Made by a program: the position numbers and the translations under genes. The notes under the pieces were generated by a model. The model saw nothing but the letters and a program-made list of their open reading frames with translations, was not told the origin of the DNA and did no database searches. Below, one piece after another: positions 7,567 through 15,289 of a stretch of 15,354 nt of DNA. Positions within the stretch are counted from its first letter, which is position 1; each line of letters begins with the position of its first letter. This stretch comes from Verrucomicrobia bacterium UBA6354. GTDB lineage: Bacteria; Verrucomicrobiota; Kiritimatiellia; RFP12; UBA1067. Location of the stretch: the NCBI GenBank assembly GCA_002440145.1, contig DJRS01000089.1, positions 1 to 15,354 on the forward strand, in the 5' to 3' direction.

Positions 7567-8952
7567 TCAGCGTTTGCCCTTCCTGATTTGCGGAATCTGC
7601 GCCGCGGCGACCGACTGCCCCAAGCGGCGAGCCGTCTCGTCCGGCATGAAGACATCAATTTTTTCCGCCCATTCGGGGTAGACATCTTTCAGGAGCGTAC
7701 GCGCCGTCTCCAGGATGAGTTCTCCGCCCAGGCCCGAGGTCACGCGGCCCAGAACCATCATGTTGGAATAATCGTAGAACTCGTGGTACCAGGGAATCGC
7801 GTGCGCAAGGAAGCGTCCGATTTCGACAAAAACCCGCACGGCGCGCGCATCGCCCTTCTCGACGGCCGCTTGCACGGTTTTCAGACGCTCCGGCAGCGCC
7901 ATTTTCTCCGGGAACGCGAAACCCTCGGCCTCCGCGAGCCAGTTGACGGCCTGCTGCGAGAACGCCATCGCGCCGACGCCCGCGTCGCCGCTCCATTCGT
8001 CGCGCGGCGCTTTCGGATTGAAATCGACCGGCGCGAACGCAAGTTCGCTGATCCGTCCCGTCATCGCACCCTTCGGATCGACATAGCCGACGGCCTCGGA
8101 CGACCCCATCGCCACGCCGAGGATGCCCTTGCGTCCCATCGTGATCATGCCCGCGAGCGCCGTGACGTCGCCGTCGTTGTAGATCGCGAACGGTACGCCC
8201 CAATCCTTCTCGAGGCGGAAGAAGAGGTTCTGCGCCTCGGGAAACTTGTCCGGATTCTGCTCCTTGACCGCGCGAAAGAGCGAGGCGATGCCCATCTTCT
8301 GCCCGACGAGCGTTCCGGCCGTGGAACCGCCGATCGCGTCCACGCGCGGCAACGCCGCCGCGGCTTCCTTCAAGCCTTCCGTTATCTTCGCGTAATGGTA
8401 GGCCGGGTCGGGTGCATTGCGCGGATCCCACGGGAACTCCTTGGAGAACACCACCTCGCCGTCCTTGAGCGCCGAAATCTTGAAATCCGACGCGCCGAGG
8501 TCGAACCCGATGCGGCATCCGTCCGCCACCGTCTTCACGCGTTGCGGCTTCTCCGACATTTCCGGCATCTTCGAATGCGGCACGACGACCGCTTCCACGG
8601 GACGCCCGTAAATGGACGTGAAGAAATCCCAGTCGAACGCACGCGCACCCCTGGGCGTGTAGGCCCGCGCAATAGGCCGCACGATTTCGTCCGGACCCGA
8701 CAGGTAAAGCTTCCAGCCGCCCGCCGCCCAGACGATGAACTTCGCGATACGCTCTACGACGTGCGCGACGGCGCGGAGGGCAACAGGATCGAGACGCCTT
8801 GGAATCGGCAAATCATAGCGGTAGATCTTGCCTCCCTCGCGTTCCCAGGCGATGGAGACGACATCCGGCTTCCCCGCAATGCCTTCGTAAATCTCGAACA
8901 GGGCGCTCATCGGCGCCTGGAACTCCGGTCTCTTGATTGTCTTTCGCGTCAT
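7567..8952 (-). CDS. ROK/hexokinase-like sugar kinase (ASKHA fold) with an extra N-terminal domain
   Basis: A 461-aa protein with an N-terminal domain of about 140 residues that I do not recognise (contains YLSGPDEI at 83-90). An actin-like ATPase core follows. Core motifs are a phosphate-1 loop FDLGASDFKIS (150-160), AIGGSTAGTLVG (206-217), a second loop YNDGDVTALAG (258-268) with candidate catalytic Asp260, and VAMGSSEAVGYVD (280-292). It resembles ROK kinases in layout, but the ROK zinc signature (HxxCxCGxxGC) is absent and the second loop reads NDGDV, not NDANA. It probably phosphorylates a sugar or sugar derivative, but could be a catalytically altered relative. The frame opens to 9033, but AGGAG at 8960-8964 sits 7 nt before the ATG at 8952. 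That start also avoids overlap with the upstream gene, 16 nt away. Its stop is one nt from the NahK-like start. Confidence 0.82.
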   Translation of the reverse strand: MTRKTIKRPEFQAPMSALFEIYEGIAGKPDVVSIAWEREGGKIYRYDLPIPRRLDPVALRAVAHVVERIAKFIVWAAGGWKLYLSGPDEIVRPIARAYTPRGARAFDWDFFTSIYGRPVEAVVVPHSKMPEMSEKPQRVKTVADGCRIGFDLGASDFKISALKDGEVVFSKEFPWDPRNAPDPAYHYAKITEGLKEAAAALPRVDAIGGSTAGTLVGQKMGIASLFRAVKEQNPDKFPEAQNLFFRLEKDWGVPFAIYNDGDVTALAGMITMGRKGILGVAMGSSEAVGYVDPKGAMTGRISELAFAPVDFNPKAPRDEWSGDAGVGAMAFSQQAVNWLAEAEGFAFPEKMALPERLKTVQAAVEKGDARAVRVFVEIGRFLAHAIPWYHEFYDYSNMMVLGRVTSGLGGELILETARTLLKDVYPEWAEKIDVFMPDETARRLGQSVAAAQIPQIRKGKR

Positions 8953-8959
8953 CTTTACT

Positions 8960-8964
8960 CTCCT
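8960..8964 (-). promoter_or_regulatory. Shine-Dalgarno site deciding the ROK-like kinase start
   Basis: AGGAG on the minus strand lies 7 nt before the ATG at 8952, in the 16-nt gap after the metalloenzyme stop. It supports this internal ATG over the start at 9033, which would overlap the preceding gene by 65 nt. Confidence 0.75.
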
Positions 8965-8968
8965 ACTT

Positions 8969-9844
8969 TCAATTCGCAGCGGCTCCCGGTTTCCCGTCAT
9001 ACGCCGCGAGAAGCGCCGGCGTGACGTCGGCAAGGGAAGCGACGCGCGCGCGTATCGCCCGCTCTCCCGGGCCGTAGACGATGAAAGGAACCGGGTTGCG
9101 GGTGTGGCCCCGCTCGCTCATGTTCTCGATATTTCCGTGGTCGGCCGTCATGACGAGCGTTATGCCGGCCGCCTCCGTAAACCGCACAAGCGTCATCAGG
9201 AACGTGTCGTAGGTGCGCAGAACCGCGCATGCGCGCGCATAGTCCATCGAATGGCCCGACACGTCCGTCTGGAAGAACTCGTAGAGCGTGAAATCGTTCT
9301 GCGCCGCGAGCCTGTACAGCTGGACCGCGGCGCGCTGGGGCGTGATGACGGGAATGTCCGGATAGCGATCCTGAATCGTTTCGCGCGTCAAATCCTGCAT
9401 CAGCGCGCGGTCGTTCTGGACGTCCGCCAAAGTCGAAATCGTCTCCGGCACCGTAAGCGCCATGACGGTCGTGACGCTCTTGAAACGCCGCGCGGCGATT
9501 TCCGCGGAGCTCTCCACGAGGAACCCGTCGGCGAACTTGACCTTCTTGCCGCGCTTCGCGAGTTCCAGGAAAATGTTGTCCGTCTGGATGATCGCGCGCA
9601 GAGAAGGCCCGGGGAACCCCTCGCAATGCCGTCCCATCGCCTGCGGGCAATTCACGCCCGTGAACATCGTCGCCTGCCCCGTCGCGGACTGCGGGAGGCC
9701 CTCCACGCCCAAACAGGCGTCTATCGGCTTGCCGTGGCGCGCGACAAGCCGACACAGGGTCGGGCAGACCTCCACGTTCACGGGATTGTCGGTCGCCGCC
9801 GGGCGCATTCCCACGCCGTCGATGAATAGATACAATATCTTCAA
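8969..9844 (-). CDS. Metalloenzyme of the alkaline phosphatase superfamily (phosphoglycerate mutase/phosphopentomutase-like)
   Basis: A 291-aa protein of the superfamily that includes cofactor-independent phosphoglycerate mutase and phosphopentomutase. The metal ligand set is visible: D9 in LFIDGVG, D194 and H198 in QTDVSGHSMDYARA, D235 and H236 in TADHGN, and H247 in GHTRNPVP. The nucleophile is probably Thr55 (or Ser53) in SATGQATMFTGVN. It is much shorter than bacterial iPGM (about 510 aa), so it has only a reduced cap domain. Transfer or hydrolysis of a phosphate on a small metabolite is expected; the substrate is unknown. The start is TTG at 9844, with GGAGG only 3 nt upstream. A second TTG at 9835 has 12-nt spacing, but the upstream one keeps the usual MKxLxLFIDG opening. 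It lies 42 nt after trpB and 16 nt before the ROK-like kinase. Confidence 0.85.
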   Translation of the reverse strand: MKILYLFIDGVGMRPAATDNPVNVEVCPTLCRLVARHGKPIDACLGVEGLPQSATGQATMFTGVNCPQAMGRHCEGFPGPSLRAIIQTDNIFLELAKRGKKVKFADGFLVESSAEIAARRFKSVTTVMALTVPETISTLADVQNDRALMQDLTRETIQDRYPDIPVITPQRAAVQLYRLAAQNDFTLYEFFQTDVSGHSMDYARACAVLRTYDTFLMTLVRFTEAAGITLVMTADHGNIENMSERGHTRNPVPFIVYGPGERAIRARVASLADVTPALLAAYDGKPGAAAN

Positions 9845-9886
9845 GCGCCTCCGTCCATCCTGAAGCGAGCCCTCCGCCTGCCCCCG

Positions 9887-11251
9887 TCAGATGCGCGGCA
9901 GCCCCGCGAACCCTTTCTCGAGATCGGCGTCCGTCGGGACATAGTCCGTCATCGTGCCGTCGTTGTACGCGGCGTACGCGTACATGTCGAAGTAGCCCGT
10001 GCCCGTCAGCCCGAACACGATCGTCTCCGCGCGCCCCGTTTCCTTGCACCGCAGGGCCTCGTCGATCGCCGCGCGGATGGCGTGGGACGATTCAGGCGCC
10101 GGCAACGTGCCCTCGACGCGCGCGAAATACGTCGCCGCCTCGAAGACCTTCGTCTGCTCGTAGCTGACCGCCTCCAGCATCTTCTGGTGGTAGAGCTCCG
10201 ACAGCGTCGCGCTCATGCCATGGTAGCGCAGGCCGCCCGCGTGGTTCGCGGACGGGATGAACCCGCTGCCGAGCGTGTACATCTTCTGGAGCGGACAGAC
10301 CCGCCCCGTGTCGCAGTAGTCGTACGCGAAGCGTCCGCGCGTGAAGGACGGGCAGCTCGCCGGTTCGACCGCGACAATCCGGCAGTCGGACTCGCCGCGG
10401 AGCTTCTCGCGCATGAACGGCGCGATGAGCCCGGCGAGATTCGATCCGCCGCCCGCGCACCCGATGATCACGTCCGGCTTCACGCCGAACTTGTCCAGCG
10501 CCGTCTTCGTCTCGAGCCCTATGATGGACTGGTGCAGGCAGACCTGGTTGAGGACGCTGCCCAGCAGGTAGCGCGCATTCGGCAGGGTGACGGCCGCCTC
10601 GACCGCCTCCGAGATGGCGCACCCCAGCGACCCGGTCGTTCCCGGATGCTCGGCGTTGATTTTGCGCCCGATCGCCGTTTTCATCGAAGGCGACGGCGTG
10701 ACGTCCGCCCCGTAGGTGCGCATGACTTCGCGGCGGAACGGCTTCTGCTCGTACGAGCACTTCACCATGTAGACGTGACACCTCAGCCCGAAGAATGCGC
10801 TCGCCATCGAAAGGGCCGTCCCCCACTGCCCGGCGCCCGTCTCGGTCGTCACGTCCGTGATGCCCTGCGCCTTGGCGTAGTACGCCTGCGCGATGGCGCT
10901 GTTGAGCTTGTGCGAGCCCGACGTGTTGTTCCCTTCGAATTTGTAGTAGATGTGCGCGGGCGTCCCGAGCGCCTTCTCGAGGAAGTAGGCGCGGATCAGC
11001 GGCGAGGGACGGTACATCTTGTAGAACTTGAGCACTTCTTCCGGAATCTGGAAGTAGGCCGTCTTGTCGTCCAGCTCCTGCCGCACGCACTCTTTGCAGA
11101 AGATCTTCTCGAGCTGCTCCGCCGTCACGGGCGCGTGCGTCGCCGGATCCAACATCGGCGCCGGCTTCTGCTTCATGTCCGCCCGCATGTTGTACCAGGC
11201 GGTCGGCAATTCGTTCTCGCCCAAATAGGTCTTGTAGGGAATCTCGTTCAT
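9887..11251 (-). CDS. trpB: Tryptophan synthase beta chain, TrpB2 type
   Basis: A 454-aa PLP enzyme that condenses indole with serine to give tryptophan. It belongs to the TrpB2 branch, longer than the usual TrpB1 (about 400 aa), with a long N-terminal lead-in and the opening RPSPLIRAYFLEKALGTPA at 81-99. Visible motifs are the PLP lysine K115 in SGSHKLNSA, TETGAGQWGTAL (136-147) with the catalytic glutamate E137, and the PLP-phosphate loop GGGSN (267-271). TrpB2 proteins often act apart from a standard TrpA, and no trpA or other trp gene is present here. AAGGG at 11259-11263 lies 7 nt before the ATG at 11251, which is 19 nt after the purL stop. Other PLP beta-family activities, such as serine deamination, cannot be excluded. 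Confidence 0.94.
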   Translation of the reverse strand: MNEIPYKTYLGENELPTAWYNMRADMKQKPAPMLDPATHAPVTAEQLEKIFCKECVRQELDDKTAYFQIPEEVLKFYKMYRPSPLIRAYFLEKALGTPAHIYYKFEGNNTSGSHKLNSAIAQAYYAKAQGITDVTTETGAGQWGTALSMASAFFGLRCHVYMVKCSYEQKPFRREVMRTYGADVTPSPSMKTAIGRKINAEHPGTTGSLGCAISEAVEAAVTLPNARYLLGSVLNQVCLHQSIIGLETKTALDKFGVKPDVIIGCAGGGSNLAGLIAPFMREKLRGESDCRIVAVEPASCPSFTRGRFAYDYCDTGRVCPLQKMYTLGSGFIPSANHAGGLRYHGMSATLSELYHQKMLEAVSYEQTKVFEAATYFARVEGTLPAPESSHAIRAAIDEALRCKETGRAETIVFGLTGTGYFDMYAYAAYNDGTMTDYVPTDADLEKGFAGLPRI

Positions 11252-11270
11252 CTTTTTGCCCTTTCTGGTT

Positions 11271-14200
11271 TTACATCATCTGCGCCTTCGCGAAGGCGTA
11301 GGCGTTGCGGAACATCCGCATCCACGGTCCGTCGACCTTGAAAACGCCCGGGTTGTAGCTCAGCTGGCAGGCGCGGAAACCGCGTTCCGGATGCGGCATC
11401 ATGATCGTGGCGCGTCCGTCCGCCGTCGTGAACGCCGTCTGCCCGCCCATGGAGCCGTTCGGGTTGTAGGGGTAGCGCGTCGTGGCCAGCCCCCGCCCGT
11501 CCACATAGTGCGCCGCGCAGATCGACGGCACCGTCCCGTCCGTCCACACGCGCCCTTCGCCATGCGCCACGGCGATCGGCAGGCGCGAGCCCTCCATGCC
11601 CTTGAAGAAGATGGAAGGCGACGGCTCGATCTCGATCGTCGCGTACCGCGCCTCGAACTGCTCGGAGATGTTGCGCACGAACTTGGGCCAATTCTCGGCG
11701 CCGGGGATGATGTCCTTCAGCTGGGAAAGCATCTGGCAACCGTTGCAGACGCCCAGCGAGAAGGTGTCCGGCCGCGCGAAGAAGGTCTTGAACATCGTCT
11801 TCAGCCTGTCGTTGAAGAGGATGGAACGTGCCCAGCCCGAACCGGCCCCCAGCACGTCGCCGTAGCTGAACCCGCCGCACGCGACGAGCCCCTGGAAGTC
11901 CGCGAGGTCGGCCCGGCCGGCGATCAGATCCGACATGTGCACGTCGACCGCGTCAAACCCGGCGAGCGCGAACGCCGCCGCCATCTCGATGTGCCCGTTC
12001 ACGCCCTGTTCGCGCAGAACCGCGACGCGCGGCTTTCCGGCCCCCTTGGGCGCGGCGACCTTCACGTCCGGATCGTACGTCAGGTGGAAGGTCAAGCCCG
12101 GGTCCGTCTCGTCCAGTCCGTTGTCGTATTCCTCCCGCGCCGTGACCGGATTGTCGCGCAGGGCCTGCATGCGGTAGGTCGTCTCGCTCCAGGCGCGCCG
12201 CAGCCAGGTGATGTCCGTCTTGATCGCCTGCCGCGAACCGACGAACACGTCGAACGTCCGCAACGCCCGCGACACGCCGCCCACGAGCGAAGCGGGTACG
12301 CGCGCCTTGCGGAAGATGCCGAGGACGGCGTCCACGTTCTTCTCGCCGACCTGCAGAACCGCGCCCGGCTGCTCGTTGAAGAGCTGCTCCAGCACGTCGC
12401 CGTCCGGCAGTTTCGCCACAAGGCCCCGTCCGCCCGTGATCGCCATCTCGGCGAGCGTGACCGCGAGACCGCCGTCGCTGCGGTCGTGGTAGGCGAGCGC
12501 GAGTTTGTTCCTCACGATCTCCTGCATCGCGTTGAAGAAGCGCTTCAAAAGCGTGGCGTCCGCATCCGCGGCGGAATCGCCCAGCTGGTCGTAGACCTGC
12601 GCGAGCGCCGTCGCCCCGAGCGGATATTCCCCGTTGGAAAGGTCCACATATATAAGGAAGGACGACTCGCCTTCCGGATCCGTCTTCAGATCGGGCGTCA
12701 GCGTGAGCCGCACGTCGTTCACCGGCGCGAACGCCGACACGACAAGCGACAGCGGCGCCACCTGCTTTTTCTGTTCGCCCGCCGCGTCCGTCCAGGTCGT
12801 GTGCATCGAGCACGAATCCTTGCCGACCGGGATCGACACGCCGAGCTTGGGGCAGAACTCCAGGCCGACCGCCTTCACCGTATCGTAGAGGATCGCGTCC
12901 TCGCCCGGGTCGCCGCACGGCGCCATCCAGTTCGCCGACAGGCGAACCTGCCCGATGGACCCGACGTCCGCCGCGGCCAGGTTCGTCAGCGCTTCCGCGA
13001 TCGCGAGCCGCCCCGACGCCGGACCGTCCAGAAGCGCGACCGGCGTGCGTTCGCCCGTGGACATCGCCTGCCCCTCGTACGTCTTGTACCCCATCGTCGT
13101 CACCGCGCAATCCGCCGCGGGAAGCTGGTACTTGCCCACCATCTGGTCGCGCGCCACGCGGCCCGTGACCGAACGGTCCGTGATGGTGACGAGGAACGTC
13201 TTGTCCGCCACCGCCGGCAGGTGCAGGATGCGCCCGAGCGCCTCCATCGGCTTCACGTCCGCGAAGTTCGTCGGCTCCCGGCGCGCCTTGACGTGTTTGA
13301 CGTCCCGCACCATCCGCGGCGGTTTGCCCAGCAACACCTGGATGTCCATGTCGATCGGGTTGTTGTGGAAGTAGGCATCCTCGAGCACCAGGCGTCCGTC
13401 GCCCGTCGCCACGCCGATGAACGCGACCGGACACCGCTCGCGCGCGCACAATTCCTCGAAAAAGGCCCGGGCGGACGGCTTCAGCGCGAGCACGTACCGC
13501 TCCTGCGCCTCGCAGCACCAGATCTCCATCGGGCTCATGGACTTCTCTTCGTTGTGCACCGCGCGCAATTCGAACTTGCCGCCCGTCTTTTCCACGAGCT
13601 CGGGGCACCCGTTCGAGAGTCCGCCCGCGCCGATGTCGTGGATCGAGAAAATCGGGTTGGCCCGTCCGAGCGCCGCGCACGTGTCGATGACGCCCTGGCA
13701 CCGCCGCTGCATTTCGGCGTTGCCGCGCTGCACGGAATTGAAGTCGAGCGCTTCCGAATTCGTCCCCGTCATCATGGAGGACGCCGCGCCGCCCCCCAGT
13801 CCGATGCGCATCGCCGGCCCGCCGATCTGCACGATCAGCGCCCCAACCTTCACGTCCTGCTTCAGGACCTGCGAACGGCGGATGACCCCCATGCCGCCGG
13901 CGAGCATGATCGGCTTGTGGTAGCCGCGCAGTTCGCCCGCGACCTCGCCCTCGTACGTGCGGAAGAATCCGCACAGCTGCGGACGCCCGAATTCGTTGCC
14001 GAACGCCGCGCCGCCCAGGGGCCCTTCCGTCATGATCTGCAGCGGCGTGGCCAGCCGCTTCGGGAAGTCCGCGTACACCCGCTCCCACGGCTGCGGATAC
14101 CCCGGTATGCGCAGGTCGGAGACCATGAATCCGCAGATGCCCGCCACCGTGCGCGAACCCGTGCCCGTCGCCGCCTCGTCGCGGATCTCGCCGCCGACGC

Positions 14201-15131
14201 CCGTCGCCGCGCCCGGATACGGCGAAATCGCCGTCGGGTGGTTGTGCGTCTCGACCTTCATGAGCTGGTCGACCTCGTCCTTGCGGAACGCGTAGGCGTG
14301 CGTCTTGGGATTCGTCGCGAAAACGTCCGTCGGGAAGCCCTTCACCACCGCCGAATTGTCCGAGTAGGCCGAGAGCGTATCCTGCGGACGCTTCTTGTGC
14401 GTGTTCTTGATCATCTCGAAGAGCGAATGCTTCTGCTTCTTGCCGTCGATGATGAATTCCGCACCGAAAATCTTGTGGCGGCAGTGCTCCGAGTTGACCT
14501 GCCCGAACATGACAAGCTCCGTATCCGTCGGATTCCGCCCCGCCGCGGCGAAACTCTTGGCGAGATACGCCATCTCCGGCTCGGAAATCGCCAGCCCCAG
14601 CTCCTCGTTCGCCGCGCGGATCGCCTCCACGCCCTTCGCCAGCACGTCATACGTGCGCCCGGGCTGCGGCTCGCCTTCCGCGAAAAGGTCCGAAAGATCC
14701 GTGTAGACGCCCTCGGTCATCTTGTCGTAAAGCACCGCGGCGCCCGGCGAGAGGCGCAGATCCTTCGGTTCGTGCCAGGGCTGCGGGGCGAGATACTTCA
14801 CGTTGAACCGGATGCCGCGCTCCACGCGCAGGATGCTCTTCAGGCCGCAGTTCCGGAAGATGTCCGTCGCCTTCGAGCTCCAGGGCGAAATCGTGCCCTT
14901 GCGCGGCGTCACGTAGAAGTCGGCTCCCGGACAGTCCCCTTCGGCGTTCAGCAGAATCGCCGCGCGCTTGAGTTCTTCGGCGTCGAACGCCTCCGCCGTC
15001 AGCTCCAGGGCGTACACCCACCGGGCGTCTATCGCGACCGGACCCAACTTCGGATCCAGCTTCGCGATGGCGTCCTTCAATGCGTCCATCCTGAACGGCG
15101 AATAAGCCTCTGAACCAAGCAATAAAATCAT
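11271..15131 (-). CDS. purL: Phosphoribosylformylglycinamidine synthase, single-chain (PurL with glutaminase domain)
   Basis: The enzyme converts FGAR, glutamine and ATP to FGAM in step four of purine synthesis. At 1286 aa it is the large fused form (E. coli 1295 aa), joining PurS-like, synthetase and PurQ-like parts in one cytoplasmic chain. Motifs include PRKGTISPWSSKATDI (76-91), NSEHCRHK (213-220), THNHPTAISPYPG (295-307) and GAATGVGGEIRDE (307-319). HDRSDGGLAVTLAEM lies near 880. The glutaminase domain starts near 1030 and has an intact triad: Cys1129 in GVCNGCQ, His1247 and Glu1249 in PHPERG. The ATG at 15131 has AAGGAG 6 nt upstream (15138-15143) and a promoter about 30 nt upstream, so it opens the polycistron. 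No other pur gene is in view. Confidence 0.98.
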   Translation of the reverse strand: MILLLGSEAYSPFRMDALKDAIAKLDPKLGPVAIDARWVYALELTAEAFDAEELKRAAILLNAEGDCPGADFYVTPRKGTISPWSSKATDIFRNCGLKSILRVERGIRFNVKYLAPQPWHEPKDLRLSPGAAVLYDKMTEGVYTDLSDLFAEGEPQPGRTYDVLAKGVEAIRAANEELGLAISEPEMAYLAKSFAAAGRNPTDTELVMFGQVNSEHCRHKIFGAEFIIDGKKQKHSLFEMIKNTHKKRPQDTLSAYSDNSAVVKGFPTDVFATNPKTHAYAFRKDEVDQLMKVETHNHPTAISPYPGAATGVGGEIRDEAATGTGSRTVAGICGFMVSDLRIPGYPQPWERVYADFPKRLATPLQIMTEGPLGGAAFGNEFGRPQLCGFFRTYEGEVAGELRGYHKPIMLAGGMGVIRRSQVLKQDVKVGALIVQIGGPAMRIGLGGGAASSMMTGTNSEALDFNSVQRGNAEMQRRCQGVIDTCAALGRANPIFSIHDIGAGGLSNGCPELVEKTGGKFELRAVHNEEKSMSPMEIWCCEAQERYVLALKPSARAFFEELCARERCPVAFIGVATGDGRLVLEDAYFHNNPIDMDIQVLLGKPPRMVRDVKHVKARREPTNFADVKPMEALGRILHLPAVADKTFLVTITDRSVTGRVARDQMVGKYQLPAADCAVTTMGYKTYEGQAMSTGERTPVALLDGPASGRLAIAEALTNLAAADVGSIGQVRLSANWMAPCGDPGEDAILYDTVKAVGLEFCPKLGVSIPVGKDSCSMHTTWTDAAGEQKKQVAPLSLVVSAFAPVNDVRLTLTPDLKTDPEGESSFLIYVDLSNGEYPLGATALAQVYDQLGDSAADADATLLKRFFNAMQEIVRNKLALAYHDRSDGGLAVTLAEMAITGGRGLVAKLPDGDVLEQLFNEQPGAVLQVGEKNVDAVLGIFRKARVPASLVGGVSRALRTFDVFVGSRQAIKTDITWLRRAWSETTYRMQALRDNPVTAREEYDNGLDETDPGLTFHLTYDPDVKVAAPKGAGKPRVAVLREQGVNGHIEMAAAFALAGFDAVDVHMSDLIAGRADLADFQGLVACGGFSYGDVLGAGSGWARSILFNDRLKTMFKTFFARPDTFSLGVCNGCQMLSQLKDIIPGAENWPKFVRNISEQFEARYATIEIEPSPSIFFKGMEGSRLPIAVAHGEGRVWTDGTVPSICAAHYVDGRGLATTRYPYNPNGSMGGQTAFTTADGRATIMMPHPERGFRACQLSYNPGVFKVDGPWMRMFRNAYAFAKAQMM

Positions 15132-15141
15132 CTTTTTCTCC

Positions 15142-15180
15142 TTTTCGGACTTGTATGCATATTATACCATATTTTCGGAC
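15142..15180 (-). promoter_or_regulatory. Direct repeats flanking the purL -10 box (possible operator)
   Basis: The 9-mer GTCCGAAAA occurs twice on the minus strand, at 15172-15180 (between the -10 and -35 positions) and at 15142-15150 (just before the Shine-Dalgarno site). The copies are 30 bp apart start to start, about three helical turns. A third CCGAA word lies at 15211-15215. The placement would suit a repressor site, but no regulator can be named. Confidence 0.35.
15161..15169 (-). promoter_or_regulatory. Extended -10 promoter for purL and the downstream block
   Basis: The minus strand reads TGG followed by a perfect TATAAT, an extended -10 element of sigma70 type. Transcription would start near 15154, giving a leader of about 23 nt that contains the purL Shine-Dalgarno site. 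At 16 to 18 bp upstream (around 15183-15190) no good -35 is seen (TCCAAC or GTCCAA), which fits dependence on the extended -10. The region is markedly AT-richer than its surroundings. Confidence 0.75.
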
Positions 15181-15289
15181 GCCGTTGGACACTTTCTCGG
15201 ATATTTTCCGTTCGGTTCTCATCTTCTCGCGGCGGAATCCGCCCACCATCCCGCACACAACGGACGCCGTCCGCCTGCTTGGGCCGCCC
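15181..15289. other. Noncoding spacer upstream of the purL promoter
   Basis: No gene is supported here. It holds two short inverted repeats: GGCGGAATCCGCC at 15231-15243 and CGGACGCCGTCCG at 15261-15273. Neither is followed by a T-run on either strand, so neither reads as a terminator. Confidence 0.5.

Noticed and set aside
7566..7685. Upstream extension of the NahK-like kinase
   Set aside because: It would overlap the preceding kinase gene by 119 nt and encodes basic low-complexity residues, while the ATG at 7565 directly follows that gene's stop and fits the family's N-terminus.
11284..11297. CTTCGCGAAG palindrome inside the purL 3' end as a further copy of the left repeat
   Set aside because: Only the palindrome is shared, without GGTCGACC or the G-run, and it encodes conserved PurL sequence (AFAKA), so chance is the simpler reading.
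11256..15113. A 1285-codon open frame on the plus strand opposite purL
   Set aside because: It is exactly antisense to a fully recognisable PurL, its translation is rich in Arg, His, Asp and Val with no domain signal, and such long antisense frames are expected from GC-rich third positions.
14647..15258. A 203-codon minus-strand frame crossing the purL start
   Set aside because: Most of it is purL read out of frame, and the upstream part covers the promoter and Shine-Dalgarno site.
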